Origin: Phenylobacterium sp.
GTDB lineage: Bacteria > Pseudomonadota > Alphaproteobacteria > Caulobacterales > Caulobacteraceae
Reading direction: 5' to 3'
NCBI RefSeq assembly: GCF_030693405.1
Contig: NZ_JAUYAW010000046.1
Span: 45,067 to 109,066 of the forward strand
DNA length: 64,000 nucleotides
The stretch's first letter is position 1; every line of letters begins with the position of its first letter. The translations under genes were made by a program, and so were the position numbers. The notes beneath the pieces were generated by a model that ran no database searches, was not told the DNA's origin, and saw only the letters and a program-made list of their open reading frames with translations. This document shows, piece by piece, positions 9,128 to 17,471 of the stretch.

Positions 9128-9903
9128 TATTCGCTGATCAGATGGAGCCGGCCGGCCGGGAAGTCGAACCGAAGCCGCCAACGGCCTAGAACCTCCAGGC
9201 CGACCGCGCCGTCTGATGTGGCCGCCTCGTCATTCAGACCCACGCTCAGATGCTCAAACAGCGCGCCCCCCAGGGACAGGGCCCGCAGCTCGGCCCTGCC
9301 CGCCTCATAGGGCGTCAGGGACTTGTCGTCGGCCCCAGGGGCGCTGGCGATGGCGGGAGAGAGCCGGGCGGGGGCGTCCAGGCCAGTAGCGGGGATCAGG
9401 GCCACGGTTCGCGCCCGGGGGCCGTCACTGATCGCCCCGTCCACCACAGGGACGGCGCCGCGCCAGACCATGGGCAGGCTGGCGCCTTGGGCGCGGGGAA
9501 GAGTGTCGACCGAGGCCAGGGTCAAACGACAGGGCGAGGTGTCCAGCTCCACCACAAACCCCCTCAGGACATCGGCCCCAATCACGCCTGCGATGGGGGT
9601 CGGGAAGGCCCAGGTCCGGGCGTCCAGGTCTTCCACCGCAAGATTTCGCCCCGGCACCTGGGCGCCCGCCAGACGCACCTCGCCGGCCAGAGAGTCGCCC
9701 TCGACGCCGGCGGCCTGAGCCCGGGTGTTGTGGATGGCGCTGTGATCGGCGCCGGTGTCGATGATGAAGTCGCCGCTGACGCCTGCGGCGGTGGCCGGCG
9801 CCACCAGCACCCCGCGGTCCAGCCAGCAGGCGATCTCGGCGCCCATCGCCTCGCCGCTGAAGGCGGCCAGACCGCAGGCCAGTAGGGCGGCGCGCGCGTT
9901 CAT
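9127..9903 (-). CDS. Periplasmic retropepsin-like aspartyl protease
   Basis: A 258-residue exported protein of the single-domain (retroviral-type) aspartyl protease family. The signal peptide covers roughly residues 1-21 (ALLACGLAAFSGEAMGA). The catalytic motif is FIIDTGADHSAIH at about residues 46-58, with the DTGA triad intact. A matching GVIGADVLRGFVVELD hydrophobic motif lies further on. Such domains work as dimers; a weaker second repeat (GAVGLEVLGRWRLRFDFPAG) near the C terminus may form the other half. The substrate is unknown. It is convergent with petC and divergent from apt. Confidence 0.82.
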   Translation of the reverse strand: MNARAALLACGLAAFSGEAMGAEIACWLDRGVLVAPATAAGVSGDFIIDTGADHSAIHNTRAQAAGVEGDSLAGEVRLAGAQVPGRNLAVEDLDARTWAFPTPIAGVIGADVLRGFVVELDTSPCRLTLASVDTLPRAQGASLPMVWRGAVPVVDGAISDGPRARTVALIPATGLDAPARLSPAIASAPGADDKSLTPYEAGRAELRALSLGGALFEHLSVGLNDEAATSDGAVGLEVLGRWRLRFDFPAGRLHLISE

Positions 9904-9981
9904 GGTCAGGTCCTATCGCGGCCATAGCCAGAGCCGCACCCCTTCGGCCATAACAGAGGCCCGTCAGAGAGGGGAGGGGCC

Positions 9982-10509
9982 ATGGACCTACGCGACGCCA
10001 TTCGTACGATTCCGGACTATCCCAAGCCGGGCATCCAGTTTCGCGACATCACCACCTTGCTGGCCGATGCGAGAGCTTTTCGTCAGGCGGTGGACGAGCT
10101 GGTCCAGCCCTTTGCGGGCCTGAAGATCGACAAGGTGGCCGGTATCGAGGCCCGGGGCTTCATCCTGGGCGGCGCAGTGGCGCACCAGCTGTCGGCCGGC
10201 TTCGTCCCCCTGCGCAAGAAGGGCAAGCTGCCGCACGAGACCCGGGCGGTGGAGTACGCGCTCGAATATGGCTCCGACATCCTTGAGGTCCATCTGGACG
10301 CCTTCCTGGCCGGCGAGCGGGTCATGCTGGTGGATGACCTCATCGCCACCGGCGGCACGGCGCTGGCCGCTGTCGACCTGCTGCGCCAGGGCGGCACGGA
10401 GATTGTGGCTGCGGCCTTCGTGGTGGACCTGCCGGAGCTCGGCGGCGCGGCACGGCTTGCGGCCGCGGGCGTGCCGGTCTCGACCCTGGTGGCGTTCGAG
10501 GGTCACTGA
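9982..10509 (+). CDS. apt: Adenine phosphoribosyltransferase
   Basis: Salvages adenine by condensing it with PRPP to give AMP. The 175-residue product starts [20 protein letters not shown], a classic Apt N terminus. The PRPP-binding motif [17 protein letters not shown] is at about residues 114-130, preceded by the flexible loop [20 protein letters not shown]. An AGAGGGGAGGG-type purine-rich run precedes the ATG by a few bases. The gene is monocistronic, divergent from the protease and convergent with the dienelactone hydrolases. Confidence 0.96.
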   Translation: MDLRDAIRTIPDYPKPGIQFRDITTLLADARAFRQAVDELVQPFAGLKIDKVAGIEARGFILGGAVAHQLSAGFVPLRKKGKLPHETRAVEYALEYGSDILEVHLDAFLAGERVMLVDDLIATGGTALAAVDLLRQGGTEIVAAAFVVDLPELGGAARLAAAGVPVSTLVAFEGH

Positions 10510-10515
10510 GGCGCC

Positions 10516-11208
10516 TCAGGCGCCTTCGCCACGCCCCCCACCGCTGCGGGCGAAGAGCTGCAGGGTGCGCAGGCGCGCCAGGCGGGCGGCGTCGGGGTGG
10601 TAGTCCTTGCGTCGGTCCGAGGCGAAGCCGTGGCCGGCGTCGTACAGATGGACCGGCATGTCAGGGTAGCGGTCCCGGATCTCCTCGACCCGCTCGAGCG
10701 GGATCGAGGCGTCGGTCTTGCCAAAGTGCAGGATGGTCGGGCAGCGGGGCGCCTCGTCCAGCAGCTCGGTGATCCGGCGGCCATAGAAGCAGGAGGCGCC
10801 CGCCACGCCCTCACAACGGGCCGCCACGGCCCAGCTCGCCGCCCCGCCCCAGCAGAAGCCGGCGACGAAGACCTGGCCCTGAAGGGCGTCTATGGCCGCC
10901 TGAGCGTCGCCTGCGACCTCGTCCCAGGGCGCGGCCTGGGACAGCGCCACGGCGCGCGCCATGTGGTCAGCTTCATAGGTCGCTTCGAAGCCGCGCTGCT
11001 GGCGGTCGAAGAAGGCCGGTGCGATCACCTCATAGCCATCCTCGGCGAAGCCATCGGCCACCTCGCGGATGTGGTCGGTGACGCCGAAGATCTCCTGGAT
11101 CAGCACCAGACCGCCACGCCGGGCGTCTCCCGGCTTCACATGATAGGCGTCGAAGACAAAACCATCGGCGCGGCTCTCCAGCCGAATCGTCTCGCCGGCC
11201 CGGCTCAT
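10516..11208 (-). CDS. Dienelactone hydrolase family protein (second copy)
   Basis: An alpha/beta hydrolase of 230 residues. The active-site cysteine is in the elbow GFCWGG (C119). The paired acid Glu39 is in LIQEIFG, Asp in FGKTDAS and His in YDAGHGF, so the DLH catalytic set is complete. Homologues open dienelactones in chloroaromatic breakdown, but many have unknown ester or lactone substrates, and no aromatic pathway genes are nearby. It overlaps the adjacent paralogue by four bases (ATGA), indicating coupled expression after a tandem duplication. Confidence 0.88.
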   Translation of the reverse strand: MSRAGETIRLESRADGFVFDAYHVKPGDARRGGLVLIQEIFGVTDHIREVADGFAEDGYEVIAPAFFDRQQRGFEATYEADHMARAVALSQAAPWDEVAGDAQAAIDALQGQVFVAGFCWGGAASWAVAARCEGVAGASCFYGRRITELLDEAPRCPTILHFGKTDASIPLERVEEIRDRYPDMPVHLYDAGHGFASDRRKDYHPDAARLARLRTLQLFARSGGGRGEGA

Positions 11209-11876
11209 GCGCTTTCGAACAGTTCGCGGGTGCGCAGGCGGGCGAGGTCGGCGGCCTCCTCGTGATAGCGCTCGGGGCTCTCATTGTTGAAGCCGTGGCC
11301 CGCACCCTCATAGATATAGACCGGAACCTCCGGATGGGCGGCCTTGACTGCGGCCTCCACCTCGTCGGCCTTGATGCCCGGATCGGTGTGGCCCAGGTGG
11401 ACGATGACGGGGCAGGCGAGCGGCAGATCGGCATTGGCCTTGACCATGCTGCCGTAATAGCTCGACGCCGCCGCGATCCCCTCGACCTTGGCGGCGCTCA
11501 GCCAGGCCAGTGAGCCGCCATAGCAGTAGCCCACGACGCAGACCTTGCCCCGGGGCGCGAGGAAGTCCCGGGCCGCGGCGATGTCGGCCAGGGCCTGTTC
11601 CATCGGCGTGGCGCGGGCGTGCGCGATGCCAGCGGCCATGCCGTCTGCGTCGTGACCGGCGGTGAAGCCCCGCTCACGCCGGTCGAACAAGGACGGGGCG
11701 AGCGCCTCATATCCGGCCTTGGCCCAACGCTCGACATCGGCGCGGACGTATTTGTCGATGCCGAAGATCTCCTGCAGTACGATGACCCCGCCCTTGCGGG
11801 ACGTGAACGGGGCCTCGTGATAGGCCGACAGCTCGTAGCCGTCGGCGGCGCTCTTCAGCGTAATGGTGTCGCCCAT
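11205..11876 (-). CDS. Dienelactone hydrolase family protein (first copy)
   Basis: A paralogue of the neighbouring hydrolase (223 residues) and the first gene of the pair. The nucleophile is C118 in GYCYGGS, with VLQEIFG near residue 38, HTDPG for the acid and YEGAGHGF for the histidine. The two proteins align along their whole length but differ in many residues, so the duplication is not recent. No signal peptide is seen, so the enzyme is cytoplasmic. Its substrate cannot be inferred from context. Confidence 0.88.
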   Translation of the reverse strand: MGDTITLKSAADGYELSAYHEAPFTSRKGGVIVLQEIFGIDKYVRADVERWAKAGYEALAPSLFDRRERGFTAGHDADGMAAGIAHARATPMEQALADIAAARDFLAPRGKVCVVGYCYGGSLAWLSAAKVEGIAAASSYYGSMVKANADLPLACPVIVHLGHTDPGIKADEVEAAVKAAHPEVPVYIYEGAGHGFNNESPERYHEEAADLARLRTRELFESA

Positions 11877-11940
11877 GGGTGGTCTCCCTTGGCGCCAAGC
11901 CTAGGGGCAGGACCGGGCGCCTGTCACGCCCTGTGAGCGA

Positions 11941-13038
11941 TCAGACGTTGAAGCGGAAGTTCATCACGTCGCCGTCCTGGACGACATATTCCTTGCCCTC
12001 CTGGCGCAGCTTGCCCGCGTCCCGGGCCCCGGCCTCGCCGTTGAACTTGATGTAGTCGGGGAAGGCGATGGTTTCGGCCCGGATAAAGCCCTTCTCGAAG
12101 TCGGTATGGATCACGCCGGCCGCCTGGGGCGCAGTGGCGCCCACGGGGATGGTCCAGGCCCGGGTCTCCTTGGGGCCGCAGGTGAAATAGCTCTGCAGGC
12201 CGAGCAGCTTGAAGGCCTCGCGAATCATGCGGTTCAGGCCGGGCTCTTCGAGGCCCAGTGTCTCCAGGAACTCCGCCCGCTCGGCGGCGTCCAGCATGGC
12301 GATCTCGCTTTCGATCTGGGCGGAGATGACCACGCTCTCGGCGTCGTCGCGCTTGGCCCGCTCGGCGACGGCGGTCGACATCTCATTGCCGGTCCCGGCA
12401 GCGCCCTCGTCCACATTGCAGACATAGAGGGTGGGCTTGGCGGTCAGCAGTTGCAGCATCCGCCAGGCCTTTTCGTCGTCCTCGGAGATCTTGGCGGTCC
12501 GGGCGGGACGGCCGGCATTGAGCTCCTCCAGGGCGAGCTTCACCAGGCGCAGGGTGTTGGCGCTCTCCTTGTCGCCGGTCTTGGCGCGCTTATCGAGATT
12601 GGCGACCCGCTTCTCCAGGCTCTCCAGATCGGCGAGCATCAGCTCGGTCTCGATGATCTCCAGGTCGGCCAGGGGATCGATCCGGCCCTCGACGTGGGTG
12701 ATGTCGTCATTGACGAAGCAGCGGGCGACGAAGGCCACGGCGTCGCAGTCACGGATATTGGCCAGGAACTGGTTGCCCAGGCCCTCGCCCTTGGACGCGC
12801 CGCGCACCAGGCCGGCCACATCGACGAAGTTGATGCGGGCCGGGATGATCTCCTTGGAGCCGGCCACCTTGGCGAGCGCCTCGAGGCGCGGCTCGGGCAC
12901 CGCCACGTCGCCCACGTTCGGCTCGATGGTGCAGAAGGGGTAATTGGCCGCCTGGGCCGCCGCCGTCTGGGTGAGCGCGTTGAACAGGGTGGACTTGCCG
13001 ACATTGGGCAGGCCGACGATGGCGACTTTGAGAGCCAT
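11941..13038 (-). CDS. ychF: Redox-regulated ATPase / GTPase-fold YchF (OLA1 family)
   Basis: A universally conserved Obg-related P-loop protein of 365 residues that binds ribosomes and prefers ATP. The Walker A motif GLPNVGKST is at residues 9-17. Switch II (DVAGLVRGASKGEGLGNQFL) follows, then a coiled-coil insertion (ESLEKRVANLDKR) and a C-terminal TGS domain ending KEYVVQDGDVMNFRFNV. The nucleotide-specificity position is read as NVDE in the YVCNVDEG segment, as usual in YchF. It sits between pth and the hydrolases on the same strand; pth and ychF are neighbours in many bacteria. Confidence 0.96.
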   Translation of the reverse strand: MALKVAIVGLPNVGKSTLFNALTQTAAAQAANYPFCTIEPNVGDVAVPEPRLEALAKVAGSKEIIPARINFVDVAGLVRGASKGEGLGNQFLANIRDCDAVAFVARCFVNDDITHVEGRIDPLADLEIIETELMLADLESLEKRVANLDKRAKTGDKESANTLRLVKLALEELNAGRPARTAKISEDDEKAWRMLQLLTAKPTLYVCNVDEGAAGTGNEMSTAVAERAKRDDAESVVISAQIESEIAMLDAAERAEFLETLGLEEPGLNRMIREAFKLLGLQSYFTCGPKETRAWTIPVGATAPQAAGVIHTDFEKGFIRAETIAFPDYIKFNGEAGARDAGKLRQEGKEYVVQDGDVMNFRFNV

Positions 13039-13109
13039 GGAGTCCTCGGAGAATTGGAGCCGGCGCCGTCTTAGCCGAGCCGGCCGGGATTGTCGTCAGC
13101 CGTGCGGCC

Positions 13110-13736
13110 TCAGGGCGCGTCGCGGCCCTGGCGCTGCTGGCGGGTGTCGGCCTTGTCGGCCGGCGCCAGGCGCATGACCTCGGCCTGATACTTCTCGTCC
13201 TCGCCGGCCGCCAGCAGGGGGGCGGCGTCGGCGCAGGCGTGCAGCAGGTCGTTCAGCCAGGGATGTTCGACCTTGTGGAAGTCCGACAGGACGTGACCCT
13301 GGACCAGCTCCTTGTGGCCGGGATGACCAACCCCCAGCCGGGCGCGCCGGAAGTCGGGGCCGATCTGACCGGTGATGGAGCGAATGCCGTTATTGCCGGC
13401 TGCGCCGCCGCCGGCCTTCATCCGGAAGCGGCCGGGCGCCAGGTCGATCTCGTCGTGGAAGACGACCAGGTCCGCGGGCGTCAGCTTGTAGAATTTCAGC
13501 GCCTCGCCGACAGCGTTGCCGCTGTCGTTGTAATAGGTCTGAGGCTTCAGCGTCATGGCCCTTACAGGGCCAGCCGGGGTCTCGATGGACCCCTCGCGGA
13601 CCAGCGACTGAAAGCGCGACCGCTCGGGGCCAAAGCTCCAGCGGCGCGCAATCTGGTCGACGGTCATGGACCCCACATTATGCCGATTGCCAGCATAGCG
13701 GGGGCCTGGATTGCCCAGGCCAGCGAGGATCAGCAT
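13110..13736 (-). CDS. pth: Peptidyl-tRNA hydrolase
   Basis: Recycles peptidyl-tRNA released from stalled ribosomes by cleaving the ester bond. The 208-residue protein shows GLGNPGPRYAGNRHNVG with the catalytic His19. VFHDEIDL carries the conserved Asp, and GGGAAGNNGIRSI is the tRNA-binding loop. The C terminus after about residue 190 is a polar, Gln/Arg-rich tail longer than the E. coli enzyme. It follows rplY by 41 bases on the same strand, a widespread rplY-pth arrangement, and was probably made from the same mRNA. Confidence 0.95.
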   Translation of the reverse strand: MLILAGLGNPGPRYAGNRHNVGSMTVDQIARRWSFGPERSRFQSLVREGSIETPAGPVRAMTLKPQTYYNDSGNAVGEALKFYKLTPADLVVFHDEIDLAPGRFRMKAGGGAAGNNGIRSITGQIGPDFRRARLGVGHPGHKELVQGHVLSDFHKVEHPWLNDLLHACADAAPLLAAGEDEKYQAEVMRLAPADKADTRQQRQGRDAP

Positions 13737-13777
13737 GCGACCCTCCGGTGCGGGCCGGCCCTGGGCGAAGAGGCGTT

Positions 13778-14389
13778 TTAGGCCTCAGGCTCCGAGCCGG
13801 CGTCGGCGGCCGCGTCCTGCGCCGCCTGGGCCGAGGTGCCGGCCAGGGTGGCGATGACGAAGTCGCGGTCCACGGTGGCCTCAACGCCCTTGGGCAGCTT
13901 GAAGCCGGAGATGCGGATGGTGTCGCCGATGTCCAGGCCGGTCAGGTCGAAGATCAGCTCTTCGGGGATGGCGTCGGCCGGGCAGGACAGCTCGACGTCG
14001 TGACGGACCACATTCAGGGTGCCGCCGCGCTTCAGGCCCGGGGACTCTTCGTGGTTGATGAAGTGCACGGGCACCGAGATCTTGATCTGTTGGTGCTCAT
14101 CGACCCGGTACAGGTCGAAGTGCCACGGCTCATCGGTCACCGGATGCATGTCGATGGCCTTGGCGATGACCGGCTGGGTCTCTTCGCCATACTTCAGGGT
14201 CACCAGGTGGCCCAACAGCTTGCCCGTATAGAGCGCCTTGCGGAACTCATTGGCCGGCACGGCGATCGCCACCGGGTCCTTGGAGCCGCCATAGAGCACG
14301 CCGGGGACCTTGCCGCTGCGGCGCACACTGCGCGTAGCGCCGGTGCCGGTCTGCTCACGCACTTCCACGTTCAATACGATATCGGCCAT
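13778..14389 (-). CDS. rplY: 50S ribosomal protein L25 / general stress protein Ctc
   Basis: Binds 5S rRNA in the large subunit. At 203 residues it is the long, two-domain form: an N-terminal L25 barrel (residues 1-95, with GKVPGVLYGG and the HFDLYRVDEHQQIKI strand) and a C-terminal TL5/Ctc domain. A short acidic Ala-rich tail follows. The start is ATG 14389, with GAGG about 8 bases upstream. A terminator-like hairpin with a T-rich run ends right before this ribosome binding site, so expression may be controlled by attenuation. Confidence 0.95.
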   Translation of the reverse strand: MADIVLNVEVREQTGTGATRSVRRSGKVPGVLYGGSKDPVAIAVPANEFRKALYTGKLLGHLVTLKYGEETQPVIAKAIDMHPVTDEPWHFDLYRVDEHQQIKISVPVHFINHEESPGLKRGGTLNVVRHDVELSCPADAIPEELIFDLTGLDIGDTIRISGFKLPKGVEATVDRDFVIATLAGTSAQAAQDAAADAGSEPEA

Positions 14390-14400
14390 CGCCCTGCCTC

Positions 14401-14432
14401 AAAACGAAACCGCCGCGCGAACCCGCGCGGCG
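14401..14432 (-). terminator. Terminator-like hairpin in the rplY leader (possible attenuator)
   Basis: Read on the minus strand, CGCCGCGCG and CGCGCGGCG form a perfect 9-bp GC stem with a 4-base loop, followed by GTTTCGTTTT. The T-rich run ends only 11 bases before the rplY ATG (14389). It may end transcription from the upstream lipoprotein gene, or act as an attenuator of rplY. Confidence 0.65.
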
Positions 14433-14440
14433 TGGGTCGC

Positions 14441-14456
14441 GATCCCGGGGGGGATC
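14441..14456. repeat. Short inverted repeat upstream of the rplY hairpin
   Basis: GATCCC-GGGG-GGGATC, a 6-bp stem with a 4-base loop, lies 8 bases from the terminator-like stem. On the minus strand it would precede it in the rplY leader and could be an anti-terminator or protein-binding element. No alternative pairing with the second hairpin has been calculated. Confidence 0.35.
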
Positions 14457-14470
14457 GGAAGGTCGGCGTC

Positions 14471-14497
14471 ATTACACAGAAGTTGACCCTCTGGCAA
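14471..14497 (-). promoter_or_regulatory. Possible rplY promoter
   Basis: On the minus strand TTGCCA (14497-14492) and TGTAAT (14476-14471) resemble -35 and -10 boxes but are 15 bases apart, shorter than ideal. If used, it would give a leader of roughly 75 bases that includes both stem-loops. Confidence 0.3.
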
Positions 14498-14512
14498 CGG
14501 CGCCCGCGGACT

Positions 14513-15541
14513 TCAGCGCGTTTTAACCGCGCTGAGCCCCGCTGTCTCGGCCGCGGCCCCGGTTTCGGCCACCTGCACGGGGGTCGCCTTGGCCGGATCG
14601 ACCAGGCCCGCGCCCTTCATCAGGCACTGTCCGGTGTCCATCAGGGCGTGCTGGCCGAGGCAGAAGACATCCTCATAGTGCGGCTTGGAGACCGCCAGGC
14701 ACTGATAGAGGTTCAGCTTGGCCATGTTCAGGCAGGAGGCCGAGGTCGGCTCGATCATCACGGCGGTCAGAAGGTCAGCCCGGTTCTCGCCAGCCTCGCC
14801 CAGGACGGCCAGGGCCGCGACCGCCAGGCTGCGCAGCACCATGCGGCTGTAGGGCGGCTCCACGGGGGCGGCGGTGAGGTCCAGCACGCCAGCGCCGATG
14901 GCGGCCTGTTGCAGGCGGGCGGTCTCTTCGATCTCGCCGACGATGGGGGTGGCCGACAGGGCCTTGGCCTGGGACAGGCGCAGGGCGCGGTTCTCGACCT
15001 CGGCCTTGGACCATTTGGCCTTCTGGACATCATAGGCCGCCTGCTTGACCGCAGATCCGGTGTCGAACAGGCGTTTGCCCTCGGCCCCGTAGGCGGCGAT
15101 CACCAGGCCCGCGGCGCTGCGGGCGCCAGGCAGGGTGGCCGCATAGGTCGGATCGGCCACGAGGTCGGCGAACATCTTGTTCCGCGTCTCGGGGTTGGTG
15201 GAGTAGCTGCGCACCGCCGCCACGAACTCGGGATCCTGCAGGGCGGCCACGGCGCCGTAGGCCACGGCGCCTTTCAAGAGTTGGATCGGCTCATAGGCGG
15301 CGCTGGTCTTCAGGGATTCAGCGATCTCGGCGCCGTCGTCAAAGGCCGGGGAAATGGCCGATGAGCGGGACATGTAATAGCGATAGGCGCTGGCGTGCTC
15401 GATGAGGGATGGGGCGAGCGCCACCGCCGGCGGGGCCGGGGCCGGAGCTTCCGGCTTAGGCTCGGCGCACCCCGCAAGCACCGCGGTTCCGATCAGCGCC
15501 AGCGCGGTCAGCGCGCTGCGAAAGCCAATAGCCGAGCTCAT
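14513..15541 (-). CDS. Predicted lipoprotein of unknown function (342 aa)
   Basis: I do not recognise the family. The start at ATG 15541 gives a signal peptide with lipobox TAVLAGC (Cys at about residue 25), then a Pro/Ala linker (EPKPEAPAPAPPAVALAP) and a helical alpha-rich domain. Several cysteines are conserved-looking: ASCLNMAKLN, LYQCLAVSK, DVFCLGQHAL and GQCLMKG lie close together near residues 260-310 and could form two disulfides in the periplasm. The gene is flanked by prs upstream and the rplY leader downstream. A 17-base palindrome sits just before its start. Confidence 0.7.
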   Translation of the reverse strand: MSSAIGFRSALTALALIGTAVLAGCAEPKPEAPAPAPPAVALAPSLIEHASAYRYYMSRSSAISPAFDDGAEIAESLKTSAAYEPIQLLKGAVAYGAVAALQDPEFVAAVRSYSTNPETRNKMFADLVADPTYAATLPGARSAAGLVIAAYGAEGKRLFDTGSAVKQAAYDVQKAKWSKAEVENRALRLSQAKALSATPIVGEIEETARLQQAAIGAGVLDLTAAPVEPPYSRMVLRSLAVAALAVLGEAGENRADLLTAVMIEPTSASCLNMAKLNLYQCLAVSKPHYEDVFCLGQHALMDTGQCLMKGAGLVDPAKATPVQVAETGAAAETAGLSAVKTR

Positions 15542-15571
15542 GGGTCTGTGTTCCCCTAAATGGTACGCCAG

Positions 15572-15588
15572 CGAACATAGCATGTTCG
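15572..15588. promoter_or_regulatory. Palindrome upstream of the lipoprotein gene
   Basis: CGAACAT-AGC-ATGTTCG is a perfect 7-bp inverted repeat located 31 bases before the start codon at 15541, where an operator is expected. The arms contain GAAC and GTTC with N7 between them, the same spacing as alphaproteobacterial LexA boxes but in inverted rather than direct orientation. The binding protein is unknown. Confidence 0.4.
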
Positions 15589-15678
15589 GTCAGGCGAGAT
15601 CATGGCCCCCATATCGTAAACTATTGTTCACCAAGCTTAGCCAGTCGTCTCCCCTGGCGAGCGAGATCAGCGGCGCCG

Positions 15679-16614
15679 TCAGTCGAACAGTTTCGAGACA
15701 GACTCTTCGTTGGCGATGCGGCGAACCGCCTCACCGATCAGGGCCGCGCAGCTCACATAGCGGATCTTGGGCGCAGAGGCGGCCCGCTCCGGGGCGGCGA
15801 TGGAGTCGGTCATCACCAGCTCCTTGAGCACCGAGGCGTCCACCCGCTCGATGGCTGCGCCCGACAGCACCCCGTGGGTGACATAGGCCGAGACCTCAGA
15901 GGCGCCGCCATCCACCAGGGCCTGAGCGGCGTTACAAAGGGTGCCGCCGCCGTCGATGATGTCGTCGAACAGCACACAGCGCCGGCCCTCGACGTCGCCG
16001 ATGATATTGGCCACCTCGCTCTTGCCAGGACCCGAGCGACGCTTGTCGACAATGGCCAGTTCGGCGTTGAGGCGGCTGGCCACCGACAGGGCGCGAACCA
16101 CCCCGCCGACGTCCGGCGAGACGATCATCAGTTCGTCGGGCTTGGGGTAGTGGGCCTTGATGTCATTGGCCAGCAGGGGCGCCGACAGCAGGTTGTCGGT
16201 GGGGATGTCGAAGAAGCCCTGAATCTGGCCCGAATGCAGATCCATGGTCAGGACCCGGTCGGCGCCCGCGCGGGTGATCAGATTGGAGACCAGCTTGGCC
16301 GAGATGGGGGTGCGCCCGCCCGTCTTCCGGTCCTGCCGGGCATAACCGAAATAGGGCATCACCGCCGTGATCCGCCGGGCAGACGCGCGTTTCAGCGCAT
16401 CGATGCAGATCAGCAGCTCCATCAGATTGTCGTTGGTGGGATAGCTAGTGGACTGGATGACGAAGACGTCCTCGCCGCGGACGTTCTCGTCGATGGTCAC
16501 CCAGACCTCGTTGTCGGCGAACCGCTTGACCTGGGCCCGGGTCAGGGGAACGTCCAGATGGTCGGATACGGCCTGGGCGAGAGCCTGGTTAGAATTGCCC
16601 GCCAGCAGCTTCAT
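15679..16614 (-). CDS. prs: Ribose-phosphate pyrophosphokinase (PRPP synthetase)
   Basis: Makes PRPP from ribose-5-phosphate and ATP, feeding purine, pyrimidine, His, Trp and NAD synthesis. The 311-residue product contains the class I markers [13 protein letters not shown] followed by the flexible loop, the divalent-metal/ribose loop [18 protein letters not shown], and the PRPP-binding motif [14 protein letters not shown]. Length and motifs are normal. It lies alone, 72 bases from pgeF and 137 bases from the lipoprotein gene. Confidence 0.96.
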   Translation of the reverse strand: MKLLAGNSNQALAQAVSDHLDVPLTRAQVKRFADNEVWVTIDENVRGEDVFVIQSTSYPTNDNLMELLICIDALKRASARRITAVMPYFGYARQDRKTGGRTPISAKLVSNLITRAGADRVLTMDLHSGQIQGFFDIPTDNLLSAPLLANDIKAHYPKPDELMIVSPDVGGVVRALSVASRLNAELAIVDKRRSGPGKSEVANIIGDVEGRRCVLFDDIIDGGGTLCNAAQALVDGGASEVSAYVTHGVLSGAAIERVDASVLKELVMTDSIAAPERAASAPKIRYVSCAALIGEAVRRIANEESVSKLFD

Positions 16615-16686
16615 GAGATTCCCCGGGGTCGTTCCGCATCTTCAGGCGGGCTTTAATGCAGGGGGCCGACCTGCGGCAACCCTCAG

Positions 16687-17469
16687 CTAAAGAACGATGG
16701 CCGAGAGCAGCCGCCCATAGTCACTTTCCCCCCGCTGAAACGCCCGGCGATTGGAGAAGAAGTGGTCAGGTTCGGCGCAGGTGTCGCGTCCGATCCATTC
16801 CCGCTGCTCCACGCCTGCGGCGGCCAACTGGGCCAGGACGAAGGCCGGCAGGTCGAACTGGCGCTTGTCGGTCGCCGCGCCGGGGCTGAAGAACCGGGCG
16901 TTGGCGGGATCGGTCTCCACGAAGCGGTCCAGGAACTCCAGACCCACCTCGTAGGATGCCGGCCCGATGCAGGGCCCCACGGCGGCCAGGATGCGGTCGC
17001 GCCGGGCGCCGAGCCGCTCCATCTGCGCCACGGTGTCGGCGACGACCCCGGACAGGGCGCCCTTCCAGCCCGCATGGGCGGCGGCGACCACGCGGCCCTC
17101 CGGGTCAGCCAGCAGGATGGGCGCACAGTCGGCCGCCAGGGCGCCGCAGATCAGGCCGGGGGTGGACGTCACCACGCCGTCGGCCTCCGGCCGCGCCGCG
17201 CCCCACGGGCGATCGGCGATCTCGGCCCGGGCGGAATGGATCTGGTGGCAGGTGTTGAGCGCCTCATGCGGCAGGCCGAAATGGGCCGCGGCCCGGCGGC
17301 GGTTCTCGGCCACGTCTTCCGGCGAATCGGCCGATCCAGGCCCCACATTGAGCGAGTTGTAGAGACCCGCCGAGACGCCCCCCTGTCGGGTGAAGAAGGC
17401 GTGGCGCAGGCCGGCCTTCGTCAGCAGGGGCGAGGTGATCGCCGGCAGGGTCGCTTGGGCGTCGGTCAT
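16687..17469 (-). CDS. pgeF: Peptidoglycan editing factor / multicopper-laccase-like PgeF
   Basis: Member of the DUF152 (YfiH/PgeF) family. In E. coli PgeF removes mis-incorporated amino acids from peptidoglycan precursors, while related proteins act as purine nucleoside phosphorylase or oxidase. The Zn/Cu-site residues are visible: the histidine in CHQIHSA, the cysteine in ADCAPILLADP and the histidine in AAHAGWKG. At 260 residues it has normal length. It is the last gene of the lgt, methyltransferase, pgeF operon, 2 bases after the methyltransferase stop. Confidence 0.92.
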   Translation of the reverse strand: MTDAQATLPAITSPLLTKAGLRHAFFTRQGGVSAGLYNSLNVGPGSADSPEDVAENRRRAAAHFGLPHEALNTCHQIHSARAEIADRPWGAARPEADGVVTSTPGLICGALAADCAPILLADPEGRVVAAAHAGWKGALSGVVADTVAQMERLGARRDRILAAVGPCIGPASYEVGLEFLDRFVETDPANARFFSPGAATDKRQFDLPAFVLAQLAAAGVEQREWIGRDTCAEPDHFFSNRRAFQRGESDYGRLLSAIVL

Positions 17470-17471
17470 GA

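Noticed and set aside
13748..15364. 538-codon open frame on the plus strand
   Set aside because: Antisense to rplY and the lipoprotein gene, low-complexity Gly/His/Gln-rich product.
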